Shown: one piece after another, positions 43,634 through 51,898 of the stretch
How the letters are laid out: every line of letters starts with the position of its first letter
Numbering within the stretch: the first letter of the stretch is position 1
Origin: a bacterium
Lineage (GTDB): Bacteria > Joyebacterota > Joyebacteria > Joyebacterales > Joyebacteraceae
Direction of reading: 5' to 3'
DNA length: 64,000 nucleotides
Assembly: GCA_025774935.1 (NCBI GenBank)
Contig: JALGZK010000005.1
Span: 248,001 to 312,000, forward strand
Notes under the pieces: model-generated
The model's input: the letters and a program-made list of their open reading frames with translations, nothing else
Database searches by the model: none
Told to the model about the DNA's origin: nothing
Program-made: the position numbers and the translations under genes

Positions 43634-45004
43634 CTACTCCTCCTCGCCCCCGTCCATGCCGTAGCGCTGGAGCTTCCGGTAGAGGGTCGACGGGTTGATG
43701 CCCAGGATCTCCGCCGCCTGCTTCTTCTTCCAGCTCGTCTCCTCCAGAGTCTGGAGGAGGTATCGCCGCTCCAGCTCGTCGAGAGTGATCCCGGAGACGC
43801 CGAGTCCGCCCTCGCCGCCGGACCTCGCCTTCTTCCGCATGCGCTCGGGGAAGATCGAGACGTTCAGACTGTCAGCCGTGATCTCGGCGCCGTCCGCGAG
43901 GATCACCGCCCTCTCGATGATGTTCTCGAGCTCGCGCACGTTGCCCGGCCAGTGGTACGCGGTGAGGATCTCCATGGCTTCCGCGCTCACGGTCTTCGCG
44001 CCGCCGGCGTAACGCCCGAGGAAGAAGTCCACGAGCCTGGGGATGTCCTCCTCCCTCTCCCTGAGAGGAGGAATCGTGATGGGGATCACGTTGAGCCTGT
44101 AGTAGAGGTCCGCACGGAACTTGTTGTCGTGGATGAGCTTGTCGAGATCGGTGTTGGTGGCCGCGATGACCCTCACGTCGACCTTGACCGGCTTCGTCCC
44201 TCCGACCGGTACCACCTCGCGCTCCTGAAGGACACGCAGGAGCTTCACCTGGATCGCGGGGGACGTCTCGCTGACCTCGTCGAGGAAGAACGTGCCGCCC
44301 TCGGCCACGACGAAGAGACCGCGCTTGTCGCGGACGGCGCCTGTGAACGATCCCTTGACGTGCCCGAAGAGCTCGCTCTCGAGCAGAGTCTCGGGGAGCG
44401 CGCCGCAGTTGATCGAGACGAACCGCTTGTCGGCCCTCGCGCTCCGGCTGTGGATCGCCCTCGCGACGAGTTCCTTCCCGGTCCCGCTCTCCCCGTAGAG
44501 GAGAACCGTGCTCGAGGTCTGCGCCACCCGGTCGATGAGATCGAAGACCGACCTGATCTCGTCGCTCTCGCCGACCATCTCGCGGTCGCCCTGCACCTGG
44601 AGCGCGCGCTCGAGATCGACGTTGTCGTCTCGCAGCCGTCTGAGCTCGAGGGCGTTCCGCACGACCTGCTTGAGCTCCTCGTTCGACACGGGCTTCAGGA
44701 GGTAGTAGAACGCGCCGAGGTTCAGGGCCTCGATCGCCGACTCCTGTGAGGCGTGCCCCGTGACGATGATGACGGGCAACGTCGGGTCGTTGTCCCGGAG
44801 GTTCCCGAGTATCTGGATCCCGCCCATGCCGGGCATCTGGATGTCGGTGATCACCGCGTCGAAGCTCTCCTGCGAGTTCAGCTTGAGAGCCTTCTTCCCG
44901 TCCCCGCTCGCTGAAACCTCGTACCCTTCCCTCTCGAGCATCATCGCGAGGTATTCGCGCGTGCTGTCCTCGTCGTCGACGATCAGAATCCTGCCGTGTG
45001 CCAT
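43634..45004 (-). CDS. Sigma-54-dependent response regulator (NtrC family)
   Basis: The protein has 456 residues. An N-terminal receiver has the phosphoacceptor Asp54 in VITDIQMPGMGG. The AAA+ domain has Walker A GESGTGKELVARAIH, LFGHVKGSFTGAVRDK (sigma-54 contact loop; GSFTGA, a variant of GAFTGA), GGTFFLDEVSE and WPGNVRELENIIERAVI. A Fis-type helix-turn-helix ends it (KKQAAEILGINPSTLYRKLQ). It is encoded after the histidine kinase with 42 bases between, so the two form a two-component system. Target genes are unknown. Confidence 0.94.
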   Translation of the reverse strand: MAHGRILIVDDEDSTREYLAMMLEREGYEVSASGDGKKALKLNSQESFDAVITDIQMPGMGGIQILGNLRDNDPTLPVIIVTGHASQESAIEALNLGAFYYLLKPVSNEELKQVVRNALELRRLRDDNVDLERALQVQGDREMVGESDEIRSVFDLIDRVAQTSSTVLLYGESGTGKELVARAIHSRSARADKRFVSINCGALPETLLESELFGHVKGSFTGAVRDKRGLFVVAEGGTFFLDEVSETSPAIQVKLLRVLQEREVVPVGGTKPVKVDVRVIAATNTDLDKLIHDNKFRADLYYRLNVIPITIPPLREREEDIPRLVDFFLGRYAGGAKTVSAEAMEILTAYHWPGNVRELENIIERAVILADGAEITADSLNVSIFPERMRKKARSGGEGGLGVSGITLDELERRYLLQTLEETSWKKKQAAEILGINPSTLYRKLQRYGMDGGEEE

Positions 45005-45046
45005 CAGTGTCGTCCTTTCCGGGTCAGACCTCAGGTTCCGCGTGGT

Positions 45047-46681
45047 CTACGAGCGAAGGTACACGACGAACCTGCTTCCCCTGCCAGGCTCGCTCGCGAG
45101 AGAGATGCGACCGTCGTGCGACTTCACGATCTTGTCCACGATCGCGAGTCCGAGTCCGGTCCCCTCTTTCTTGGTGGTCTTGAACGGCTGGAAGTACTCC
45201 TCGCGCTTGTCGGACGGGATGCCGCATCCCGAGTCCTCAACGAGAATCGCGACCTCATACTCCGGGCCGCCCTCCAGCCCGCGCGCCCCGAAGTCGTCCT
45301 TCCCCACGACCGAGAGCCGAACGCTCCCGTCCGCGTCGATCGCCTCGAGCGCGTTGATCGTGAGATTCAGGAGGGCGCGCTTCATCTGCTCGGCGTTGAC
45401 GTTTCCGATGACCGGTCCCGGCGTCTCCACGTCCATCTCAATCCGCTGGTCGTAGCTCGGATGGCCCTTCGCTATCGCCGCCACCTCGTCGAGCAGCGAG
45501 TCGAGCCTCACACCGGCGCGATCGGTCGACTCCATCCTCCCGAACTGCAGCACGTCGTGGAGGAGCTGGTTGAGACGGTCGGCCTCGCGCTGCACGAGTT
45601 CGATGAGCTTGAGCTCGTCGTTGGACGGGTCCGAGATCTCGTTGAGGAGGTCGATCGAGCCCTTGATCGCGTTCAGAGGGTTCCTGATCTCGTGAGCGAC
45701 GCCCGCCGCGAACTCCCCGAGCGCCGCGAGCCTGTCGTCATGTCGCAGCCGCTCCTCGAGCCGGCGCGCCTCGGTCAGATCCTGGAAGATGGCGATCACG
45801 CCCCGCTCGCCGCCGGCCTCGTCCCTGAGGATCGACGTCGACAGCCCGACCGGCACGCTCGCTCCGTGCTTCCGTCGGACGAAGAACTCGACGCGGTTCT
45901 CGGGCTGTCCTGCATCGAGCGCCTTCGCGATCCTCTCGCAGAACGCCGGGACCTCCGCGAAGACGACGCGGTAGTCCTGCCGCTCGCCCTCCTCCCCTTC
46001 GGCCGCGGCCTCCAGCCCCAGGATTTCTCGCCCGGTCCTGTTGACGTGGATGAGTCTGCCCTCTCGGTCGACGAGAACGATGCCGCTCGTCACGCTCTCA
46101 GTCACGGTCGAGAAGCGGAGCTCGCTCGTCTCCAGCCGGCCCCGCGTCTCGACGAGCGCCGACTCGCTGCTTCGCGCGCGTCTCGCCAGATAGGCCGCGA
46201 TGATGGCGACGAGGCCGAGCGTGACGAGGAGGCTCGCGGTGTCGGCCACCGTCTTCGACGCCTCTTCACCCATCCACTCCTGCGGACCGAGTACAGTCAG
46301 CACGAGGTGGCCGCCACCGGACGCCGCGGCGAGAACCATGCCCGAGGCCGCGCCGAGGCGCGCGGACGCGACGAGGACCGGAAGGAAGTAGAGGATCTTG
46401 AAGTGGCTGCCAAGGCCGCCGGAGTAGTGAGCGAGTACCGTGATGAGGACGATGTCGCAGGCGAACTGAACGTGGAGGAGGACCTCCGGGAGGAGACCTG
46501 AGCGGTCCCAGAGGAGATAGACGCCGGTGAGGACAGCGACGATGACGCCGAGCCAGATGATCGGCGTGCGCTCGATGCCTGCCCCCCCGAGAATCGCGAG
46601 AACGACCACGACGACTGCGATGAGGAGTCGCGCCATGATGATCGCGCGCGTCTTCGGGAAGTCTCCGGCTCTCTCCGTCAT
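45047..46681 (-). CDS. Membrane histidine kinase with PAS domain (NtrB/AtoS-like)
   Basis: An ATG at 46681 overlapping the comEA stop gives 544 residues; the track start is far upstream inside comEA. About six hydrophobic segments fill residues 15-170. A PAS domain follows (TVTESVTSGIVLVDREGRLI, HVNRTGREILGL). The HisKA domain carries GVAHEIRNPLNAIKGSIDLL and the ATPase domain has LTINALEAIDADGS, VEDSGCGIPSDKREEYFQPF and TTKKEGTGLGLAIVDKI. It should phosphorylate the regulator encoded next. The signal is unknown. Confidence 0.94.
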   Translation of the reverse strand: MTERAGDFPKTRAIIMARLLIAVVVVVLAILGGAGIERTPIIWLGVIVAVLTGVYLLWDRSGLLPEVLLHVQFACDIVLITVLAHYSGGLGSHFKILYFLPVLVASARLGAASGMVLAAASGGGHLVLTVLGPQEWMGEEASKTVADTASLLVTLGLVAIIAAYLARRARSSESALVETRGRLETSELRFSTVTESVTSGIVLVDREGRLIHVNRTGREILGLEAAAEGEEGERQDYRVVFAEVPAFCERIAKALDAGQPENRVEFFVRRKHGASVPVGLSTSILRDEAGGERGVIAIFQDLTEARRLEERLRHDDRLAALGEFAAGVAHEIRNPLNAIKGSIDLLNEISDPSNDELKLIELVQREADRLNQLLHDVLQFGRMESTDRAGVRLDSLLDEVAAIAKGHPSYDQRIEMDVETPGPVIGNVNAEQMKRALLNLTINALEAIDADGSVRLSVVGKDDFGARGLEGGPEYEVAILVEDSGCGIPSDKREEYFQPFKTTKKEGTGLGLAIVDKIVKSHDGRISLASEPGRGSRFVVYLRS

Positions 46682-47115
46682 GGCGTGTGCTCCCCGCCCG
46701 CGGGCGGCTCCCGGGAACCGGTGTCTCGTTGCGCGTCCGCCGGTGCAGGAGGTCCGGACGCGACGGCGAAGGGGCGGAGCCCGGCGAGCGTCTTCGGGCC
46801 GATGCCCTTGACCTCCAGGAGGTCGTCGACGGATGCGAACGCTCCACGCTCGCTTCTCGCACGCACGATCGCTTCCGCCTTCACGGGACCGATGCCTGGC
46901 AGGCGAATGAGGTCGTCGACGCCGCCCGCGTTGATGTCGACCGGCCACTCCTCGACGGCCGGCTCCCACACAGTCGAGTCGGCGGTTCCGGGCCGGGCGG
47001 ACGGAACGAGCGCAGGGTCGACCCTCCTCGCCGCCAGAACCAGCGAACCGACGACCAGAGAGGCCGTGAGGAAGAACACGACTGCCCGCTCGTCCTTCGT
47101 AAGAAGTCCCCGCAT
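46678..47115 (-). CDS. comEA: ComEA-like helix-hairpin-helix DNA-binding protein
   Basis: The ATG at 47115 has GGGGAGG upstream; the longer track ORF has no family support. The 145 residues comprise one N-terminal membrane segment (AVVFFLTASLVVGSLVLAA), a short linker, then two helix-hairpin-helix motifs (DINAGGVDDLIRLPGIGPVK and FASVDDLLEVKGIGPKTLAG). The anchored HhH layout matches ComEA, the periplasmic DNA receptor in transformation. The gene is coupled to the histidine kinase gene by ATGA overlap. Confidence 0.82.
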   Translation of the reverse strand: MRGLLTKDERAVVFFLTASLVVGSLVLAARRVDPALVPSARPGTADSTVWEPAVEEWPVDINAGGVDDLIRLPGIGPVKAEAIVRARSERGAFASVDDLLEVKGIGPKTLAGLRPFAVASGPPAPADAQRDTGSREPPAGGEHTP

Positions 47116-47147
47116 CCCTGCCTCCCCACCCAGCCGTACGAATCTAG

Positions 47148-47168
47148 TGCATTGCGTTTTGCAATGCA
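47148..47168. promoter_or_regulatory. Palindrome upstream of comEA, possible operator
   Basis: TGCATTGC-GTTTT-GCAATGCA is a perfect 8-bp inverted repeat with a 5-base spacer, 33 bases before the comEA start, in an AT-rich island. Its size and symmetry suit a dimeric repressor site. It could also be a hairpin after the upstream gene, but it lies 170 bases past that stop and lacks a U-run. The rest of 47169-47337 shows no gene. Confidence 0.45.
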
Positions 47169-47337
47169 AACGAATCTTCACCGGCCGGAAGGCCCCTTGT
47201 TTAGGGAGCGTTCCGGGCATTGGGGCAGGTCCAGGTATCGGAGTCGATGCGGGGACCGGGGCGGGGGCCAAGATGGGCGCCGGCGTGGGAGACGCTAAGA
47301 CGCGGCCGCGCTCGGCGGGGGCGTCTCGGGACGTCCG

Positions 47338-49842
47338 CTAGTCCCAGAAATCCCAGGAGAACCCTAGCGCGAACTCACGCTCGCCGGGGGGTTGCCAGGG
47401 CACGCTGAGCCCCTCGGTCTCGAAGAGGTCGCGGACGGAGAAAAAGACGCGTGCCGGTCCTGCGCTCGCGAGTACGGCCGCGTCGACGGCCGTGGAGGTG
47501 TCCTCGACCAAGCCGTCCCACGGGCCTCGTGCGAGTCCGCCCTCGTGTCTGAGAAGTAGTTCCCATCGTGTCGCGAGGAACTCGTTGAGGATCGTCCAGG
47601 GCGCCCAAGCTGAGGCCCGGACCGAGTACGAGGGAACGGGCGCGAGAGCGTTGAGTCCCCCTTCCTCGTCCAGACCGAAGAGATCGATGGCGACGCGGCC
47701 GCCAGGCCGGGAGCTGTCGCCGAGCGCCGCCCACAGGCCCGCCGAGCCGCACGTCTCCGCGGTCCCGTTCCGTGGCGTCGCCGTCCCGTCGTCGAAGTCC
47801 GAGAGCACGATCGGCGAGGAGACGCGGGCGACCTCGGCCGTCGCGCCGAACCCGAACACGCCGTCCCGCCGTTCGTACCCGCCGTACAGCACGAGCACCT
47901 TCTCGGGATCGAGCGTGCGGTTCCCTCGAACGAACAGCTCCTCGCCCAGTCCCCCGCCCTCGATCGGCACCTCCGTCTCGAGGAGCGCCCACTCGATCGC
48001 GGTCGGATGGCGCCCGCCCATATCGAAGCCGGCCCAGCCTGTCGAGCGGCTCCCCGTGAAACTGGCCGCGATCGTCCCGGTAGGGATGACGGCGGGATCG
48101 CGGTAGTCGACGCCCGCCGCGAGCGACAGTCGCACGTCCGGCAGAAGGTCCACGGCTCCGGCGAGTTCGCATGCCAGCCCGAGCGCTTCTTCGCCCGCGA
48201 GGAGCGTCCCGCTCGCGGTTCTGTGGTCCGCCCTCCACTCGATCCGATCGAGCCAGGGCACACCGAGCGAGAGCACGCCCCGCGCGCCGTTGCGCTTGAC
48301 CTCGCCGTCGGTGCCGAAGTGCCCCGACCTGCGGTCGCCGATCCACGACGTCGTGTGGAAGAGCTCCGCATTCGTCGCGCCCCTGGTCGCTCCGAGGGCG
48401 ACCTCGCTTCGGACGTAGTGGCGGTCGACCTCGGGGACCGACGAGTCGGGGAACGGGAGGCCGCGTTCGAGTTCGGTCCTGAGCACCCTGAGCTCCGCGC
48501 TCCACCCGGCCGGAAGCGGATACGTCAGACGACCTCCGGCCGTCTTGATGTCGTAACCGCCGCCCGGTTCAGGTGCGTCTCCCTGCCGACCATCGAACCA
48601 GACGTCGAGACCCAGCTTCTCGGCGAGGAACCGCCTGCCGAATTCCGCCTCGAGCGCGTTCCAGCCGTAGCTCCCGGTCCCCAGCGAGACGCGGGCGAAC
48701 GGGCGGCTCCCCGGCGGCCGGCCCGGCGTCACGTCGAGCGCGAGACCGGGTCCGAGGAGCGACGAGCCACGCTGCCCTCGGTCGGGGCGGACCTCCACGC
48801 TCGACGCCGCGTACGTCGGCCAGAGCGAGAGGTCGGGACCGCTCGGAACGTGAGAGCCTCCGGAGGAGAGGACCGAGGCAGCCAGAAGGTCGAGCCCGCC
48901 GTCGATCCAGTCGTCGAATTGCATCCCGTGCGCGGACGTGTTCGTCAGCGCCGGAGGAAGCGCGCCGCGCGCCGCCGAGGAACGATGCCCTCTCCACGCG
49001 GAGCCCGCCCTCCTCACGCCCGGGAGCGCACCGACGAGCTGTCCGAGATCGTCCGTCCGTATCTCGCGGACGTCTCCGGCGAACCCGGGACCCGGGGTGG
49101 GCCTGAGACCGACGGCCGGCGTCTCGGGCAGCGCGTCGGCAGCCGTCGAGTCGGCGAGCGCCGAGCCGCCGGGCATCGGGTCGGGCGCCGCCGCGTCAGC
49201 CGCGGCGGCCTCTCCCGTCCCCACGAGCACGAGGGCGCAGACGAGAAGGCAGCTCAGCGCGGCGCCTATCCCCCGCCCCGCGGTCGCCCGCTTGAGACGC
49301 GGAAGCACGACGGGCGTGAGCACGGCGAAGATGACGGTGTTCGAAACGAGGTGAATGAGCGAGAAGAAGGCGTTCGCGGCGATCGCCGCCATGATGCCGG
49401 TCCTGTACTCGGGGCTCGCGACCGCGATGCCGAGGATGACGCCGGACTGGTAGACGGCTGTCAGGACGAAGCCGACTCCCCCGGCCGCGGCAACGCCGCC
49501 CGCCGCCGGCAGCCCTCGACGACTCCCGCTCCATAGCCCACCGATCGCCCCTCCGGCAAGCCCGATGAGCGCGCCTGCGAGGACCTGGGCCACGTAGAGC
49601 GGTGGGAACGCGAGGCCGGAGCCGTAGGGGTTCACACCGGAGAAGATCGCCCAGGCGAGGGCGCCCACGGTCGCGCCCCGCCAGCGGCCCAGCACGGCCC
49701 CCGACACGAAGATCGTGAACGTGATCAGTTCGACGTTCGGAACGGCCAGGAGCAGCAGGCCGAGCGCGACCGCTAGTGCAACGAGGATCGCCGTGAGGGC
49801 GATCCTCGTCGTCCAGAAGGCACGATGGTCGGTGCGCTCCAT
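47338..49842 (-). CDS. Fusion of ECF-transporter S-component, internal signal peptide and TonB-dependent-receptor-like barrel
   Basis: The protein has 834 residues in one frame. Residues 1-185 contain six hydrophobic helices and motifs of ECF vitamin-uptake S-components (TIFVSGAVLGRWRGATVGAL, FSGVNPYGSGLAFPPLYVAQ, VLAGALIGLAGGAIGGLWSG). Residues 181-216 (PRLKRATAGRG, a hydrophobic core, then EAAAADAA) look like a signal peptide with an AxA cleavage site. After a Pro/Ala linker, a plug-like domain begins near 255 (DDLGQLVGALPGV) and a barrel ends FALGFSWDFWD. Six helices would leave the C-terminus inside the cell, so the internal signal could export the barrel. The start lies 11 bases after the lipoprotein stop. 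The substrate is unknown and no EcfA or EcfT is nearby. Confidence 0.7.
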   Translation of the reverse strand: MERTDHRAFWTTRIALTAILVALAVALGLLLLAVPNVELITFTIFVSGAVLGRWRGATVGALAWAIFSGVNPYGSGLAFPPLYVAQVLAGALIGLAGGAIGGLWSGSRRGLPAAGGVAAAGGVGFVLTAVYQSGVILGIAVASPEYRTGIMAAIAANAFFSLIHLVSNTVIFAVLTPVVLPRLKRATAGRGIGAALSCLLVCALVLVGTGEAAAADAAAPDPMPGGSALADSTAADALPETPAVGLRPTPGPGFAGDVREIRTDDLGQLVGALPGVRRAGSAWRGHRSSAARGALPPALTNTSAHGMQFDDWIDGGLDLLAASVLSSGGSHVPSGPDLSLWPTYAASSVEVRPDRGQRGSSLLGPGLALDVTPGRPPGSRPFARVSLGTGSYGWNALEAEFGRRFLAEKLGLDVWFDGRQGDAPEPGGGYDIKTAGGRLTYPLPAGWSAELRVLRTELERGLPFPDSSVPEVDRHYVRSEVALGATRGATNAELFHTTSWIGDRRSGHFGTDGEVKRNGARGVLSLGVPWLDRIEWRADHRTASGTLLAGEEALGLACELAGAVDLLPDVRLSLAAGVDYRDPAVIPTGTIAASFTGSRSTGWAGFDMGGRHPTAIEWALLETEVPIEGGGLGEELFVRGNRTLDPEKVLVLYGGYERRDGVFGFGATAEVARVSSPIVLSDFDDGTATPRNGTAETCGSAGLWAALGDSSRPGGRVAIDLFGLDEEGGLNALAPVPSYSVRASAWAPWTILNEFLATRWELLLRHEGGLARGPWDGLVEDTSTAVDAAVLASAGPARVFFSVRDLFETEGLSVPWQPPGEREFALGFSWDFWD

Positions 49843-49853
49843 CGAATCCCTCT

Positions 49854-50291
49854 CTACTCGAGGCTGTCGCGGGCGTCTTCGAGACGGTCCGGCGTCACGT
49901 CGTCGAGCTGCGTGTCCGAGGTGTCTCCCTCACCGATCGGCTCGATGTACTGCGAGATCTCCTCGCGGTGCTCGGGAGTGAGCCGGTTCCAGTTGCGCTG
50001 GACCTCCATGATGAGCGGCGTGCCCGATTTCCCGGGAACGTCGCTCTCGTACTCGGGAGGCAGGCTCAGCGGATCGAACACTGCGTAGACCTTGTACAGC
50101 GTGCCGGTCGAGTAGTCCAGGTCCCCCGAGGACATGGCCAGGTTGATGAGGGCGAACGAGTCGAGCTGGCTCTCGTCGATCTCGTATCCGGCGCCGCTCG
50201 CAGTCCCTTCGTCCGGCGGCGGGGCCTCCGACGCGCACCCAAGGAGGAGCGCTGCGACAAGCAGAACAGGGACGATCTTCAGACGTTTCAT
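49854..50291 (-). CDS. Small lipoprotein of unknown function
   Basis: The ATG at 50291 gives 145 residues: MKRLKIVPVLLVAALLLGCAS has a lipobox (LLGC), so it should be acylated and membrane-anchored. The mature part includes DLDYSTGTLYKVYAVFDPLS and LPPEYESDVPG, a pattern I associate with the N-terminal region of secreted metallopeptidase-like proteins in uncultured phyla. Here it stands alone. It lies between fchA and the ECF/TonB fusion gene on the same strand, 11 bases before the latter, so it may be an accessory part of that uptake system. That is inference. Confidence 0.65.
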   Translation of the reverse strand: MKRLKIVPVLLVAALLLGCASEAPPPDEGTASGAGYEIDESQLDSFALINLAMSSGDLDYSTGTLYKVYAVFDPLSLPPEYESDVPGKSGTPLIMEVQRNWNRLTPEHREEISQYIEPIGEGDTSDTQLDDVTPDRLEDARDSLE

Positions 50292-50348
50292 GGCTCTCAC
50301 CTCACGAGGGCGGCCGCGGCCACCGCGGTCCGCGGTTCGTCGCTCGCC

Positions 50349-50975
50349 CTAGGAGACCTTCCCGAGCACGATGCCGAAGGACTCGTTCGCCCCGCGGTCC
50401 GCCTCCGCGGACATCGCCTCGAGGGCCCGGTTGGCCTTCTCGACGAACTCACCGTGCTGCTCGGCGTCGATCCAGCCGAGGTTGATCAGGACGTTGAGCC
50501 TCGCCGCGTGGGCGCCGGCCCGGCCCATGAGCGCGGCGACGCCGGCGTCGGAGACCGCGTTCTTGTTGCCCTTCTCCGCGACGACCTTCGAGAGGCGGAT
50601 GACGTCGACGCACTTCTCCATCACGGCCAGCGGGACCGTCGCGGCGTCGATGAGCGAGGCCTGCATCGCGGCCTTCCTCGCCGCCTTCTCCTCGTCGGTC
50701 TCCTTCGGGAGCTTCATCGCCGTCATCACCTTGTCGAACGCGTTTGCGTCCTCGTCGATGAGCTGTGTGAGCTCGAGTCGGAGCGCCTCCGCCTTCTCCA
50801 GTGCGTCCTTCATGTCGGCCTCGACGTCGACGTATTTCTTCTTGCCGATGGTGAGGTTCGCGACCATCGAGTTGAGCGCTGCCCCGAGCGCGCCAGCCAG
50901 CGCGGCCACGCTCCCGCCGCCGGGGGTCGGTGAGTCCGACGCGAGCCCCGCCAGGAATCCGTTCAGGTCCGCCAT
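50349..50975 (-). CDS. fchA: Formimidoyltetrahydrofolate cyclodeaminase
   Basis: The ATG at 50975 overlaps the ftcD stop (TGATG) and gives 208 residues. Motifs are SDSPTPGGGSVAALAGALGA, LNSMVANLTIGKKKY, DEDANAFDKVMTAMKLPKE and NAVSDAGVAALMGRAGAHAA. It converts 5-formimino-THF to methenyl-THF with release of ammonia. In mammals it is fused to the transferase; here the two are neighbouring genes. Confidence 0.93.
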   Translation of the reverse strand: MADLNGFLAGLASDSPTPGGGSVAALAGALGAALNSMVANLTIGKKKYVDVEADMKDALEKAEALRLELTQLIDEDANAFDKVMTAMKLPKETDEEKAARKAAMQASLIDAATVPLAVMEKCVDVIRLSKVVAEKGNKNAVSDAGVAALMGRAGAHAARLNVLINLGWIDAEQHGEFVEKANRALEAMSAEADRGANESFGIVLGKVS

Positions 50976-51883
50976 CACTCCTCCTCGTCTTCCGCAAGCA
51001 GATTCTCCAGCACCTGTTCGCTCTTGAAGTCCTCGAGCTGGAGGTAGAAGTCGGCGCACGCAACGAGAGCCTCCGCCGGCACGAGGCCGACGATCTCGCT
51101 CCCGACGACGTTCACGCCGTATCGCTGGGCCTCGCGCTTGACGGTCTCGAAGACCCGGAAGAGCGGCGACCCCTTATAGTTCACCATGTTGATCGACACC
51201 TGCACGATCCCGCGGTCCTTGATCTCGAACCCCATGGCCTTGACGTATCGGAAGCCCCCCCGCGCGTGTCTGATCGAGTTCGCGATCTTCTTCGCGATCG
51301 CGACGTCCGCCGAGTCGAGATTGATGTTGTAGGCGACGAGGAACGGCCGCGCCCCGATGGCGGTCGCGCCGGCCGTGGGGTGGATCTTCTTGGGGCCGTA
51401 GTCGGGGTCCTTCGCCGGGTTCGTTCCGATCTCGTCCCGAAGTCCCTCGAACTGACCCTTCCTGACCTTGGCGAGGTTCTCGCGCGTCGGCCGCGTCGCC
51501 GCGGCCTCGTACAGGAAGACGGGAATCTCGAGCTCACCACCCACCCGCTCGCCGAGCCTCTGCGCGAGCTCAACACAGTCGTCCATCGTCACGCCCTTGA
51601 CGGGTACGAAAGGACAGACGTCGGTCGCGCCCATGCGCGGGTGCTCCCCCTCGTGACCAGTGAGATCGACGAGCTCACTTGCCTTCTCTATCCCCCTGAA
51701 GGCGCCCTCAAGGACAGCCTCGGGCTCGCCTATGATCGTCACGACCGCGCGGTTGTGATCGGCGTCCATCTCCTTGTCGAGGAGCCTCACGCCCTCGACG
51801 GCGGTCATGGCGCCGACGATCGTGTCAAGCTTCTCGGGGTCCCTGCCTTCGCTGAAGTTCGGCACACACTCGACGAGCTTCAT
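50975..51883 (-). CDS. ftcD: Glutamate formimidoyltransferase
   Basis: The 302-residue protein starts LVECVPNFSEGRDPEKLDTI. The catalytic histidine is His81 in GHEGEHPRMGATDVCPFVPV, with DADHNRAVVT earlier and PFLVAYNINLDSADVAIA later. It moves the formimino group of N-formimino-glutamate to THF, freeing glutamate. It lies 15 bases after hutI. Confidence 0.94.
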   Translation of the reverse strand: MKLVECVPNFSEGRDPEKLDTIVGAMTAVEGVRLLDKEMDADHNRAVVTIIGEPEAVLEGAFRGIEKASELVDLTGHEGEHPRMGATDVCPFVPVKGVTMDDCVELAQRLGERVGGELEIPVFLYEAAATRPTRENLAKVRKGQFEGLRDEIGTNPAKDPDYGPKKIHPTAGATAIGARPFLVAYNINLDSADVAIAKKIANSIRHARGGFRYVKAMGFEIKDRGIVQVSINMVNYKGSPLFRVFETVKREAQRYGVNVVGSEIVGLVPAEALVACADFYLQLEDFKSEQVLENLLAEDEEE

Positions 51884-51898
51884 CCGCTGCTCCCTTCT

